From Helicobacter jaachi (GTDB taxonomy: Bacteria > Campylobacterota > Campylobacteria > Campylobacterales > Helicobacteraceae), in NCBI RefSeq assembly GCF_000763135.2, contig NZ_JRPR02000003.1, forward strand, positions 1 through 64,000: a stretch of DNA of 64,000 nucleotides, written 5' to 3'. A program made the position numbers and the translations under genes. The notes beneath the pieces were generated by a model. The model saw only the letters and a program-made list of their open reading frames with translations. It was not told the DNA's origin and did no database searches. Positions 24,112-32,039 of the stretch are shown in pieces. Every line of letters starts with the position of its first letter. The first letter of the stretch is position 1.

Positions 24112-24867
24112 CTAGATTCTACTTCTCCCGCCATCGATAATAATCATCTGCCCTGTGATAAGCCGGGAGAGTGGTGAGAGCAAAAAAGCACAGAGATTTG
24201 CCACATCGCCCACCTCGCCTCTGCCAAGCGGATAGCTTGCTAGCTCTTGCTTATACGCACTTGATTGAATTTCTTTAAAGGGCTGTGTAAATTCCGTATC
24301 GATTTCACCGGGTAAAATCGCATTAATTCTTCCCCCATAGCGCGCTAACTCTTTGAGGCTGCTCATGCAAAGCGCATTTATCGCACCTTTAGCACACCCA
24401 TAGCCGCTTAAACCTTCAACGCTTAATATCGAGGCAATCGAAGAGGCAAGCACTATGCTTATATGCTCACTCCTGCGCCTATCGCAGAGAATGCGCACAC
24501 ATTCAAACGCGCTAAAGACATGCACATCAAAGAGGGATTTGATGGCATCTAGATTCTCACTGCGTAGTGGATTCACTCGCCCAAACCCTGCAAAATACGC
24601 CATGCCGCTAATCTTGCCATATTCGCTAACAATAGAATCTATCAAGTCTTTAATACCCTCTTGCTTGCTAAAATCATAGATTCTATAGCGAAAGTTCTTA
24701 CACTCATTTTGTAGCTGCTCTAATCGCTCCTGCCGTCTTGCAATGCCAACCACCCTAGCCCCTAGCGCATCTAGCATTTTTGCACTCGCCATTCCTAGCC
24801 CGCTGCTCGCACCCACTACCACGCAGAGCTTATCCCTTAGCCCAAAGATATTGGTAGAATCTAGCAT
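24112..24867 (-). CDS. Short-chain dehydrogenase (FabG-like ketoreductase)
   Basis: 251 residues with the cofactor loop VVGASSGLGMASA, catalytic YGCAK, NAILPGEIDTEF and C-terminal LITGQMIIIDGG. It probably reduces a 3-ketoacyl-ACP made by the ketoacyl synthase immediately upstream, whose stop overlaps this start (TAATG). It is one of two such reductases, each sitting beside a KASIII/ACP pair. Confidence 0.82.
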   Translation of the reverse strand: MLDSTNIFGLRDKLCVVVGASSGLGMASAKMLDALGARVVGIARRQERLEQLQNECKNFRYRIYDFSKQEGIKDLIDSIVSEYGKISGMAYFAGFGRVNPLRSENLDAIKSLFDVHVFSAFECVRILCDRRRSEHISIVLASSIASILSVEGLSGYGCAKGAINALCMSSLKELARYGGRINAILPGEIDTEFTQPFKEIQSSAYKQELASYPLGRGEVGDVANLCAFLLSPLSRLITGQMIIIDGGRSRI

Positions 24868-25958
24868 TATCGCACCTCCTCATGCTTTATATGTTCTTTG
24901 ACACGATAGAGCAAGCTTGTGGTGCATTCTAGATTCTGCACTATCACTAGCCCTACACTTAATCCCACGCCAAATCCCGCTAGCAAGGCAGTTTTATCGC
25001 TAATGCGCCCTTGTTTATTATCACACAGCAGCAGGGGGATACTCGCACTACTTGCATTCCCAAAATGCTCTATGTGCAAAGGGGCTTTATGCGCGATGTT
25101 AAGCTTGGCTGATAGATAGTCATTTATCATCTTATTTGCCTGATGAAAATAGCATTTTTCTATATCTTCAAGGCTTAAATGCGCGTAATCAAGCAGTTTT
25201 TGGATATTTGGCGGCAGATGCTTAATAGTAAAGTCAAACACCTCTATGCCATTAATCTGCTGGCAGGCTTGTGTGTTGGCATTGCCATTACTATCGATAA
25301 ACTCGCTAAAAGATTGCTCTGTGAGCGGGTGTTTTAGCCCACCAAAGGGCGCTATGATATTTGCAAACCCACTGCCAATGGTAGAGAATCTAAAATGCGC
25401 CCTCATCGCTTCTTGGCTATATTCTAGCGCCGTGCAGCTGCCCACATCGCTAAAAAGCAATGCCGCAGATTTATCCTTGTGATAGGTGATGTTTGAGGGT
25501 GCATCGCCTACAAAAAGCAATATCCGCCTAGCACCACCACCATTTATGTGGCTCATGGCTGCATAGAGTCCATACACATAGCCTGAGCAGCCCATAGCAA
25601 TATCATAGGCAAAGCACTCACTACTTAGCCCTAGATGCTCTTGCAAGAGGCATGCAGTCGCTGGGAGCTTGTATTCATGCTGCTGTGAGACCACTATAAG
25701 CCCATCGATAGAATCTAGCTCCCATTTAAGTGCCTCTAAGCAGGCTTTCGCGCAAGGAGCATATAAATCTAGCAGTGTTTCATCATTTGCATTCCCATAA
25801 TCGCGCTGCAACTCATAGCGCGTTTGTATGCCTGTGGTCTTGATGATTTTGCGCTTATCACGCTCGCTGAAGTTTGGATTAAGCGCGTTTTGCACCCTTT
25901 TAGAGGGTAGCATGGTGGCTATGTGGCAAATCCTTGCGTGTTCTATGGTTGCATTCAT
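24867..25958 (-). CDS. 3-oxoacyl-ACP synthase III (FabH-like)
   Basis: 363 residues of the thiolase-fold KASIII family. The catalytic triad is visible: Cys in AMGCSGYVYGL (C124), His in CYFHQANKMI, and Asn in EHFGNASSASIP. KASIII enzymes join an acyl-CoA (or acyl-ACP) to malonyl-ACP. With its own ACP immediately upstream (overlap of four bases) and a ketoreductase downstream, this forms a small dedicated acyl-extension unit and not general fatty-acid synthesis. Similarity to the second KASIII at 28217 is clear but moderate. Confidence 0.87.
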   Translation of the reverse strand: MNATIEHARICHIATMLPSKRVQNALNPNFSERDKRKIIKTTGIQTRYELQRDYGNANDETLLDLYAPCAKACLEALKWELDSIDGLIVVSQQHEYKLPATACLLQEHLGLSSECFAYDIAMGCSGYVYGLYAAMSHINGGGARRILLFVGDAPSNITYHKDKSAALLFSDVGSCTALEYSQEAMRAHFRFSTIGSGFANIIAPFGGLKHPLTEQSFSEFIDSNGNANTQACQQINGIEVFDFTIKHLPPNIQKLLDYAHLSLEDIEKCYFHQANKMINDYLSAKLNIAHKAPLHIEHFGNASSASIPLLLCDNKQGRISDKTALLAGFGVGLSVGLVIVQNLECTTSLLYRVKEHIKHEEVR

Positions 25959-26179
25959 TCCACACCTGCTAGTTTTAGAATATCGCTTACATGCTTTAGC
26001 TCCCTAATCTGCGCAGGTGTGAGCTTTTTTTGCAATTTAGAATCAAAGAGCGCGATAAGGCTTAAATGCGCCATAGAATCCCAATCTGCAAAGCCCTCTA
26101 GCAAGTCGCTAGGCTGTAGGGTGTTAAGCTCTAGCATAAGGATATCTTCTAGCTCGTTTAAGAGGTCTTGAGTACTCAT
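25955..26179 (-). CDS. Acyl carrier protein
   Basis: 74 residues, acidic, with phosphopantetheine serine S35 in DWDSMAHLSL. Start ATG 26179 has AAAGGAG upstream and the end overlaps the KASIII start (ATGA). It carries the growing acyl chain for the neighbouring KASIII and reductase. It differs from the other two ACPs here, so separate pools are possible. Confidence 0.88.
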   Translation of the reverse strand: MSTQDLLNELEDILMLELNTLQPSDLLEGFADWDSMAHLSLIALFDSKLQKKLTPAQIRELKHVSDILKLAGVE

Positions 26180-26386
26180 GTGAAACTCCTTTAAGGTTAT
26201 TTATGGCATAGCCATAAGCAAATATTGCAAAGTAAATATGTTGGAGGCAATACTTGATTATGACTAGGGAATTTGTGGTTGTGTAGGTGCGTGTTTTTTT
26301 GCTAGCGCGCTCAAATTGATTGCCCAAAGGACAATTATGCGCATGTGAGTGATAAAGATAAATTAAGAAGTAGTAAAGCTCTATCT

Positions 26387-27022
26387 TTAGGAGAAATTTA
26401 GTTCTGCCCCCCCCCCATTAATTGTAAGTAACATTGCCTCTTTTTGCAAGATTTGTGCAGAATCTATACTATAAATTTTTTTCGCCGGATTCCCATAATA
26501 ATACGCCCATGCTTTTAGCGTGCGCCCCATATTAAGGCTCATAGGTCCTAAGCACGCGCCAAGCTCAAAGCGGCTTTTTGGCAGCACGAGGCTATGGCTG
26601 CCGATGTGGCAGTGCTTCGTAAGCACGATATGCGAAGCTTTGACATTGCGCATAGAATCTAGCACGCAAGGTCCCACCAAATAGCCGCCCACAAAATCAT
26701 CGCTTGTAGCAAAAATCTTGCTATAGCTGCTCATACCGCAAAAATCGCCAAAACACACGCTAGAATCTAGCCCATTCCCGCCTGTGATACTCGCAAACGC
26801 GCCAATATGCACAAAGCTCCCAAGCCTTATTACGCCGCTTAAAATCACAAAATCATCAATGCGCACATTACTGCCAATGCTAATTTTGCTAGCACCATAG
26901 ATTCTAGCAAGCCGCGAGATAAGCACATTTTGACCCAATGACTTAAATCCCATAGAATCTAGCTCATCTTGCGTATAATGCCCTGCGTTGCGTTGCGCAC
27001 GCATAAGTTGGTCTATCATCAC
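26387..27022 (-). CDS. Hexapeptide-repeat acyltransferase with tract-controlled tail
   Basis: 211 residues of left-handed beta-helix (WbbJ/galactoside O-acetyltransferase type): ISIGSNVRIDDFVILSGVIRLGSFVHIGAFASITGG and HCHIGSHSLVLP. It is a clear paralogue of the protein at 29347. The G10 tract at 26407-26416 precedes a short AELNFS tail; at 9/12 G the tail is three residues, and at 11/8 G it runs on about 95 residues across the 207-base gap into the ACP gene at 26124. The start overlaps the upstream SDR stop by four bases. Probable role: moving an acyl group from ACP or CoA to the sugar. Confidence 0.82.
   Translation of the reverse strand: MMIDQLMRAQRNAGHYTQDELDSMGFKSLGQNVLISRLARIYGASKISIGSNVRIDDFVILSGVIRLGSFVHIGAFASITGGNGLDSSVCFGDFCGMSSYSKIFATSDDFVGGYLVGPCVLDSMRNVKASHIVLTKHCHIGSHSLVLPKSRFELGACLGPMSLNMGRTLKAWAYYYGNPAKKIYSIDSAQILQKEAMLLTINGGGAELNFS
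26407..26416 (-). repeat. G10 phase-variation tract (acyltransferase tail)
   Basis: Context ACAATTAAT-G10-CAGAACTAAATTT; the 3' flank matches that of the tract at 7709. Confidence 0.85.
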
Positions 27023-27786
27023 AAGCTCCCTCCGCCATCAAGCACGATATTCTGCCCCGTAATCCAGCGCGCCCCCGGACTTAGCAAAAAGCTCACAAGC
27101 GGGCTTATATCCTCCACACTGCCTATGCCTAGCGGGTAGGCTTTGTCCATAGATTCTATATACGCGCTATCGTATATGGCGCTCCACTTTTCTATCATCT
27201 CTGTTTTGGTAAAGCCCGGAGAGATGGCGTTTATGCGGTATTTTGGCGCGATTTCTAGGGCGATTGAGCGCACAGCGGCATTTATGGCGGCTTTACTTGC
27301 TGCATAGTTGCTAATGCCTTTTTGCGCTTTCACACTCGCATTTGAGCTAATCCACACAAAGCTAGCGCCCTGCACAGACTTCGCGCGCCTATCAAGCAAG
27401 CCTTTAAGCAGCTGCAGATTCCCAAAGTAATTGACATCAAAAATCGTGCGTGCGTTTTCCACAGACAGCGCCGATGAAATCGGTGCTGTCTGCTGGAGAC
27501 CAGCAGATAGCACGGCTCCATCGAGGCTGCCATATTCTCTAGCGAGATTCAAAGAAAAGCTATCAAGCCCAGCAATTTCACTAATATCCTTGATAATGGG
27601 GATAAATAGCTCTTTATGCGGGGCTAATTCGCGCTTAGATTCTAGCCGTGCCTTATCGCGCCCAAGTGCTAGCACGCGCGCGCCTAGCGCATTAAGGCTT
27701 AGGGCTATATGTGCGCCTATGCCGCTGCTCGCACCACTTATTAGAAAGCTTTTTCCAGCAAAAAGGCGTGGTTCAAAAAGTGTCAT
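27019..27786 (-). CDS. Short-chain dehydrogenase (FabG-like ketoreductase)
   Basis: 255 residues: SGASSGIGAHIALSL cofactor loop, WISSNAS with catalytic serine region, YAASKAAI (Tyr/Lys), INAISPGFTKTEMI and WITGQNIVLDGGG. A member of the ACP-linked set; its start follows the ACP stop at 27788 by one base and its end overlaps the acyltransferase start. Likely reduces the beta-keto product of the KASIII at 28217. Confidence 0.83.
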   Translation of the reverse strand: MTLFEPRLFAGKSFLISGASSGIGAHIALSLNALGARVLALGRDKARLESKRELAPHKELFIPIIKDISEIAGLDSFSLNLAREYGSLDGAVLSAGLQQTAPISSALSVENARTIFDVNYFGNLQLLKGLLDRRAKSVQGASFVWISSNASVKAQKGISNYAASKAAINAAVRSIALEIAPKYRINAISPGFTKTEMIEKWSAIYDSAYIESMDKAYPLGIGSVEDISPLVSFLLSPGARWITGQNIVLDGGGSL

Positions 27787-27787
27787 A

Positions 27788-28018
27788 TTACGCCTCTATA
27801 TGCGCGCCTGCTAGCGCGATAATATCGCTTATACATTCGCATTTTGCTAAGTCATTGCCGCTTATTTGCATGCCAAAGAGGCTATGAAATAGCGCGATAA
27901 GCGAAACCACAGCCAAGCTATCCCATTCTTCTATAGAATCTAGGCGCATCTGCGCGCTTAGCGGCTCATCGCGCTGCATGGCATCGGCTAGGTGAGTGAG
28001 AAAGGTTTGTGTAGTCAT
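27788..28018 (-). CDS. Acyl carrier protein
   Basis: 76 residues with S34 in EEWDSLAVVSLIALFHS as the phosphopantetheine site. Its helix II sequence (SLIALF) matches the ACP at 25955, so the two are paralogues. AAAGGAG lies before ATG 28018. It is separated from the KASIII upstream in the operon by a ~200-base repeat-bearing gap. Confidence 0.87.
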   Translation of the reverse strand: MTTQTFLTHLADAMQRDEPLSAQMRLDSIEEWDSLAVVSLIALFHSLFGMQISGNDLAKCECISDIIALAGAHIEA

Positions 28019-28042
28019 AAAAACTCCTTTGTTAAAATTTTT

Positions 28043-28170
28043 TTAAGAATTCGTCTTTGCGCGCTAAATCGCAGATTCTGCAAACTCAGCTCGAGTCATT
28101 TGCATCACAGCAAACTCCTTTCACCTCGTTTTTGCAAACTACGATTTCTCATCGCAAATACTAGAATTCT
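28043..28170. repeat. Copy B of a repeat with conserved ends
   Basis: TTAAGAATTCGTCTTT at the left and AAATACTAGAATTCT at the right, the same ends as the element inserted in the aminotransferase at 39101-39232. The internal sequence differs. It lies in the KASIII-ACP gap. Confidence 0.5.
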
Positions 28171-28216
28171 CACTATTCTCATTCCGCGTGGGCTTCTTGT
28201 CTTTTGCGCCATATTG

Positions 28217-29350
28217 CTATTTCCCCTCATCATACACCCCTACCTTTTTGCTAAAAAATAGAGAATCTAGCCCTAAAATAGCATTGCCCCAGGCTAGTCC
28301 CGCGCCAAAGCCGGCTAAATGTATTTTTAAGGGTGTTGCGCGTATAGAATCTAAATTCGCGCCCTTAGAGCCACTTGTAGAGCCATTTTCTGCCCACTCC
28401 GCACCCAAAGTATCGCAAATCGTAGCAGGCACGGAGCAGCCGCTTAGATTGCCATACTTGTTTGTCGTGGTGTTTGGGACTTTGTCTTTAGGGAGCTTGA
28501 GCGCGCGCGCGATATTATCGACAATGTATTTATTCGCCTGATGAAAGAAAAAATAATCTATATCCTGCGCCTCTATCTGCGCGAATGCAAGTATTTGTGC
28601 AAAGCTCTTAGGGTAGTGCATAACAGCAAAGTTAAAAATCGCCGCGCCATCCATATACATATCGCTAAGGCTGCGCACATTTGATACTTCAAAGACCTTG
28701 CTTTCAGGGATTATGCTAGGTGTGGGCGTCCTGCACGCACCTTGTGGGATAATAAGCTCATAGAATTTCTCGCCCTTAGCGCCTAGCTCGATATAGGCAG
28801 GATTATCATTTGGCGTGTATTCAAGCAGACTTGCGCTCACGCCATCGCCGATAATGGGTGCTAGATTAGAATCTAGCGGATTGACATAGCGGCTAAGCGT
28901 ATCGCCACAGAGGAGTAGCACGCGCCTAGCCCCACCGCTCTCAATAAGGCTATGCGCCATATAAAGCCCATAGAGATAGCCGCTGCAGGCTTGATTAATA
29001 TCAAAGCTTGCGCACTGCTCGCTTAAGCCTAGTCGCCCATGCAGGTAGCACGCACTAGCAGGCAGGATATAATCAGGCGTTTGCGTTACAAAAATAAGCG
29101 CATCAATGCTATCTCGCGGAATGTGTAGAGAATCTAGCAAGATATTTGCCGCCTGCTCGCCTATATCGCTAGCGGTAATGTGCGTATCTGCGACATGGCG
29201 GCTCTGCAAACCGATGACCTTTTTAATGCGTGCTAGGGCTTTCTCATCGCCTTTGTAGATAGTGTGCAGTTCAGAATCTATATCGATTTGTCGCGGCGGG
29301 ACAAGTGTGATAATACCTCGCAAGATAGCATGATGAAATACTGCCCTCAT
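28217..29350 (-). CDS. 3-oxoacyl-ACP synthase III (FabH-like)
   Basis: 377 residues with the KASIII triad: Cys in INQACSGYLYGLY (C122), His in FFFHQANKYIV, Asn in NKYGNLSGCSVPA. Start ATG 29350 overlaps the stop of the upstream acyltransferase in the tract state present here (ATGA). Together with the ACP at 27788 and the reductase at 27019 it forms the first of two parallel acyl-extension modules. Substrate acyl group unknown; glyceryl- or acetyl-type primers are possible given the FkbH-like gene upstream. Confidence 0.87.
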   Translation of the reverse strand: MRAVFHHAILRGIITLVPPRQIDIDSELHTIYKGDEKALARIKKVIGLQSRHVADTHITASDIGEQAANILLDSLHIPRDSIDALIFVTQTPDYILPASACYLHGRLGLSEQCASFDINQACSGYLYGLYMAHSLIESGGARRVLLLCGDTLSRYVNPLDSNLAPIIGDGVSASLLEYTPNDNPAYIELGAKGEKFYELIIPQGACRTPTPSIIPESKVFEVSNVRSLSDMYMDGAAIFNFAVMHYPKSFAQILAFAQIEAQDIDYFFFHQANKYIVDNIARALKLPKDKVPNTTTNKYGNLSGCSVPATICDTLGAEWAENGSTSGSKGANLDSIRATPLKIHLAGFGAGLAWGNAILGLDSLFFSKKVGVYDEGK

Positions 29351-30162
29351 GCTGCCCCCTTATGCGCAAAGCCGCGCGGGACGCTTAAAAATTGCGGTGT
29401 GTGCGGAGCTTGTGAGCGTGGGGTTTGTGAAAGACGCGCGCGAGTGTGTAGAAAATGCGCGGTATGCGTGTGTGCATACAGGCGCGAAATCTTTATTTTG
29501 GCTTCGTTGCTTCTGCCCCCCCCCCCGTTAAATGTAGAAACTATCTTTTCATGCTCGTTTAAAAACCGCGCTTCGCGCTCTTTTAATGCATTTTTATCTA
29601 GCATTTTTAGCAGCCTTGCGGGCGCGCCAAAATAATAGCCAAAGCCCTTTAGCGTGGTATCGCCTACAAGGCTTTGAGGTCCTAGATTTGCGCCTTCTTC
29701 AAAGGTCGTATTTGGCAGCACAAGCGACATTGCCGCGATGTGATTATGCTTAGGCAGCACAATATGACTTTGCTTCACATTGCGATACATGCTTGGCACG
29801 CAGGAATTTACCAGCACGCCAGAGGCTAAATCATCGCTTATGGAGAGTATTTTGCTCCCAAGGGAGAGCGAGCAGAAATCGCCTAACTCCACGCTAGAAT
29901 CTAGCCCATTCCCGCCTGTGATAGTCGCCTGCGCAGATATGTGGATAAAGCGCCCTAGCTTTATCGCGCCGCTTAAAATCACAAAATCATCAATGCGCAC
30001 GCAATCGCCAATGCTAATTTTTTGCGGTGTGTAAATCACTGCCTTGCGCGAGAGTAGCACATCACGTCCAAGCGATTTAAAGCCAAAGCTTGCTAGCTCT
30101 GCTTGTGTATAAAAGCCGCTATTATCCTGTGCGCGCATGGTTTGGGTCATAAAATCATTCAT
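29347..30162 (-). CDS. Hexapeptide-repeat acyltransferase with tract-controlled tail
   Basis: 271 residues. Residues 1 to ~205 are a beta-helix acyltransferase paralogous to 26387 (shared FGFKSLG, RIDDFVILSG, ITGGNGLDSSV, HIVLPKH). After the G11 tract (29516-29526) the present frame continues for about 58 residues of basic, low-complexity sequence and ends exactly in an ATGA overlap with the KASIII start. At 10 G it would stop within eight codons; at 9/12 another open frame runs to about 29358. The tail is unlike any acyltransferase C-terminus, so the effect of the tract may be on coupling to the KASIII gene. Confidence 0.82.
   Translation of the reverse strand: MNDFMTQTMRAQDNSGFYTQAELASFGFKSLGRDVLLSRKAVIYTPQKISIGDCVRIDDFVILSGAIKLGRFIHISAQATITGGNGLDSSVELGDFCSLSLGSKILSISDDLASGVLVNSCVPSMYRNVKQSHIVLPKHNHIAAMSLVLPNTTFEEGANLGPQSLVGDTTLKGFGYYFGAPARLLKMLDKNALKEREARFLNEHEKIVSTFNGGGGRSNEAKIKISRLYAHTHTAHFLHTRARLSQTPRSQAPHTPQFLSVPRGFAHKGAA
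29516..29526 (-). repeat. G11 phase-variation tract (acyltransferase tail)
   Basis: Context CATTTAAC-G11-CAGAAGCAAC. The present length reads into an ATGA overlap with the KASIII gene. Confidence 0.87.
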
Positions 30163-32039
30163 TCTTGCTCCTTTATTATGATAGAAATGCCCTGCGTTGG
30201 AGGTAGGCTAAGAGGTATGGCAATGGGCGAATGCGCGTTCAAAGTGCCATTATTTAGATTCTCTAAAGTGTGCAAAAATGGCGTGTTTCGCTCACCTTTT
30301 TGAAAATGCACGAGGACTTCTTTTATTTCTTGTGGCTTTTTTGCGCGAGCTATTTTTTGCGTGCTAGATTTATGTGTGGCTTTTTGTGTGAGATGTTTGA
30401 CAATGAGGGCAAAGGATTGCTGTAAGAATAGTGCTTCAAGGCGGCGACCCAAAGCGCGACAGCTGATAGTTATATCAACAATTTCTATGCAGGATTGCTC
30501 TTTGTGCGAATAACTATCCAAAGAGCAATTGATAGAGCCTACGACAATGCCTATCACCCCGCTTTCGCTCAATTTATCTTTCATACCAATGCACACCACG
30601 CAATAGTCCTTAGATTCTAGCCACTGCTGCACTTGAGAGAGGCTCGGGCGCGTGTAGTTGGCGATAAATTGATTTGTTTTATTAAGTAGCTCATAGATAC
30701 GCTGTGTTTGGGAAAAGTCATTCACACTAAAGGTAAGCTCAATTTCAAGCGAGCGGAAATACTCCTCATCGCTCAATGCCCTAAGCTGCTCGCGCGCAGT
30801 ATTTGCAGCGATATCGCTTGAGCGAAGCATATCTTCACTGCTGCTAAAAAAGCGCTGCAAGCGCGGATATAAAAAGAGCTGCCAGAGCGTATATTGCACA
30901 CTTGTAGCGTGGATAGTATGCGCGTGCGTGTGCTGTATGCTCTTAATTTCAGCGATATTATCATCGATAAATAGCATAGAATCTAGTCCGATATTAAAGG
31001 CTTTTGCAATAGATTCTAGGCTGCTAGCCTTGCTCTGCCAGTGCGCTTGCACATTATCAAAATCGCTTAGCTTTAAGGGGAAATCGCGCCTTTGCCTAAA
31101 GAGGTTTGCTACATCTTGCATCTGGTTTTTAGAGGCAATGGCAAGCAAATAGCCCTGCTTTTTAAGCGATAGAATCTGCTCTTGCAGGGCAATATGCGCT
31201 GGGGTTAGGAGAAGATTTTGCGCGCCATCTTCGCCCAAAACGCCGCTATAGAGCGTATTATCTAAATCGCACACGATGGCTTTAAGGTTTGGCAGCAGCA
31301 GGCTAGGGAGGATTCTAAGCCCTAAGATTTGCGCGAGTGCGAGTGTAGCGGCATTGCTTAGCCTTGTGCCTGTGATAGATTCTTTAGTATCTAAAAAGGG
31401 TGCGTTTGCGCTAGATTCTGTATCAAGTGTGTTTGTGTGCGGCTGTGTCTTAGCGGAGCTAGATTCTATGGTGCGGCTAGATTCTTTACTAGATTCTGTA
31501 GCATTTATAGAATCTAGTGCGCTAGCAAGCTTGGCGCGCTGCTTGCAGGCTGCTAAAATATCCATATAAATTATGGGCGCGCTAGGGCTTTTAGGCTTTG
31601 GCATGCTAGATTCTAGCAAGGGCGTTATGCGCGCACTTTCATCAAGTAAAAGCACGATGATAGGCACTTGGGGAGCTTGCGCGCTTAAATAACTAAGACG
31701 CTCTTGCAAGAATGCCACAAGGCTAGATTCTATAATGCTATAGCGCGCGCAGTCAATGAAAAGCAGCATAATATCCGCGCTTAAAGCATTTGTCCCACTT
31801 ATGCCACTTTGCGCGTCTGCTGCGTTAGTATTTGCAAAGCTTAGTGAATCATCATAATCGCTATAGCTGCATTGCGCACGCAAATTTGATGCGGCTAAAA
31901 ACGCGCCTAAAACGCGCTCTATTGGCTCAAAGGCGGCATTGCGATAGATATGCACTCTAAAAGCCTTTTGCGCGCTATTTGGCTTAAAGGTTAGTAGCTG
32001 CGCTCGCTTTAGCTGCGTGCTAAATATAGTATTTGTCAT
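30159..32039 (-). CDS. FkbH-like HAD-superfamily protein (glyceryl-ACP type)
   Basis: 626 residues. The HAD motif VCDLDNTLYSGVLGEDG (D258, D260) and MLFIDDNIAE, followed by a GNAT-like C-terminal region, define the FkbH/HAD-IIIC family. Characterised members load glycerate from 1,3-bisphosphoglycerate onto an ACP. Residues ~180-225 are a Ser/Thr/Glu-rich linker coded by repeated AGATTCTA octamers. HAD-IIIC genes with ACP and FabH genes also occur in Campylobacter flagellin-glycan loci, where glyceric-acid-substituted nonulosonic acids have been described. Glyceryl-ACP supply for the acyl line here is therefore a reasoned inference. Both ends overlap neighbours by four bases. Confidence 0.82.
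   Translation of the reverse strand: MTNTIFSTQLKRAQLLTFKPNSAQKAFRVHIYRNAAFEPIERVLGAFLAASNLRAQCSYSDYDDSLSFANTNAADAQSGISGTNALSADIMLLFIDCARYSIIESSLVAFLQERLSYLSAQAPQVPIIVLLLDESARITPLLESSMPKPKSPSAPIIYMDILAACKQRAKLASALDSINATESSKESSRTIESSSAKTQPHTNTLDTESSANAPFLDTKESITGTRLSNAATLALAQILGLRILPSLLLPNLKAIVCDLDNTLYSGVLGEDGAQNLLLTPAHIALQEQILSLKKQGYLLAIASKNQMQDVANLFRQRRDFPLKLSDFDNVQAHWQSKASSLESIAKAFNIGLDSMLFIDDNIAEIKSIQHTHAHTIHATSVQYTLWQLFLYPRLQRFFSSSEDMLRSSDIAANTAREQLRALSDEEYFRSLEIELTFSVNDFSQTQRIYELLNKTNQFIANYTRPSLSQVQQWLESKDYCVVCIGMKDKLSESGVIGIVVGSINCSLDSYSHKEQSCIEIVDITISCRALGRRLEALFLQQSFALIVKHLTQKATHKSSTQKIARAKKPQEIKEVLVHFQKGERNTPFLHTLENLNNGTLNAHSPIAIPLSLPPTQGISIIIKEQE

Noticed and set aside
26124-26327. 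A separate small gene on the minus strand between the acyltransferase and the ACP
   Set aside because: It is the continuation of the acyltransferase frame at 8 or 11 G and lacks its own start signal; treated as an alternative tail.
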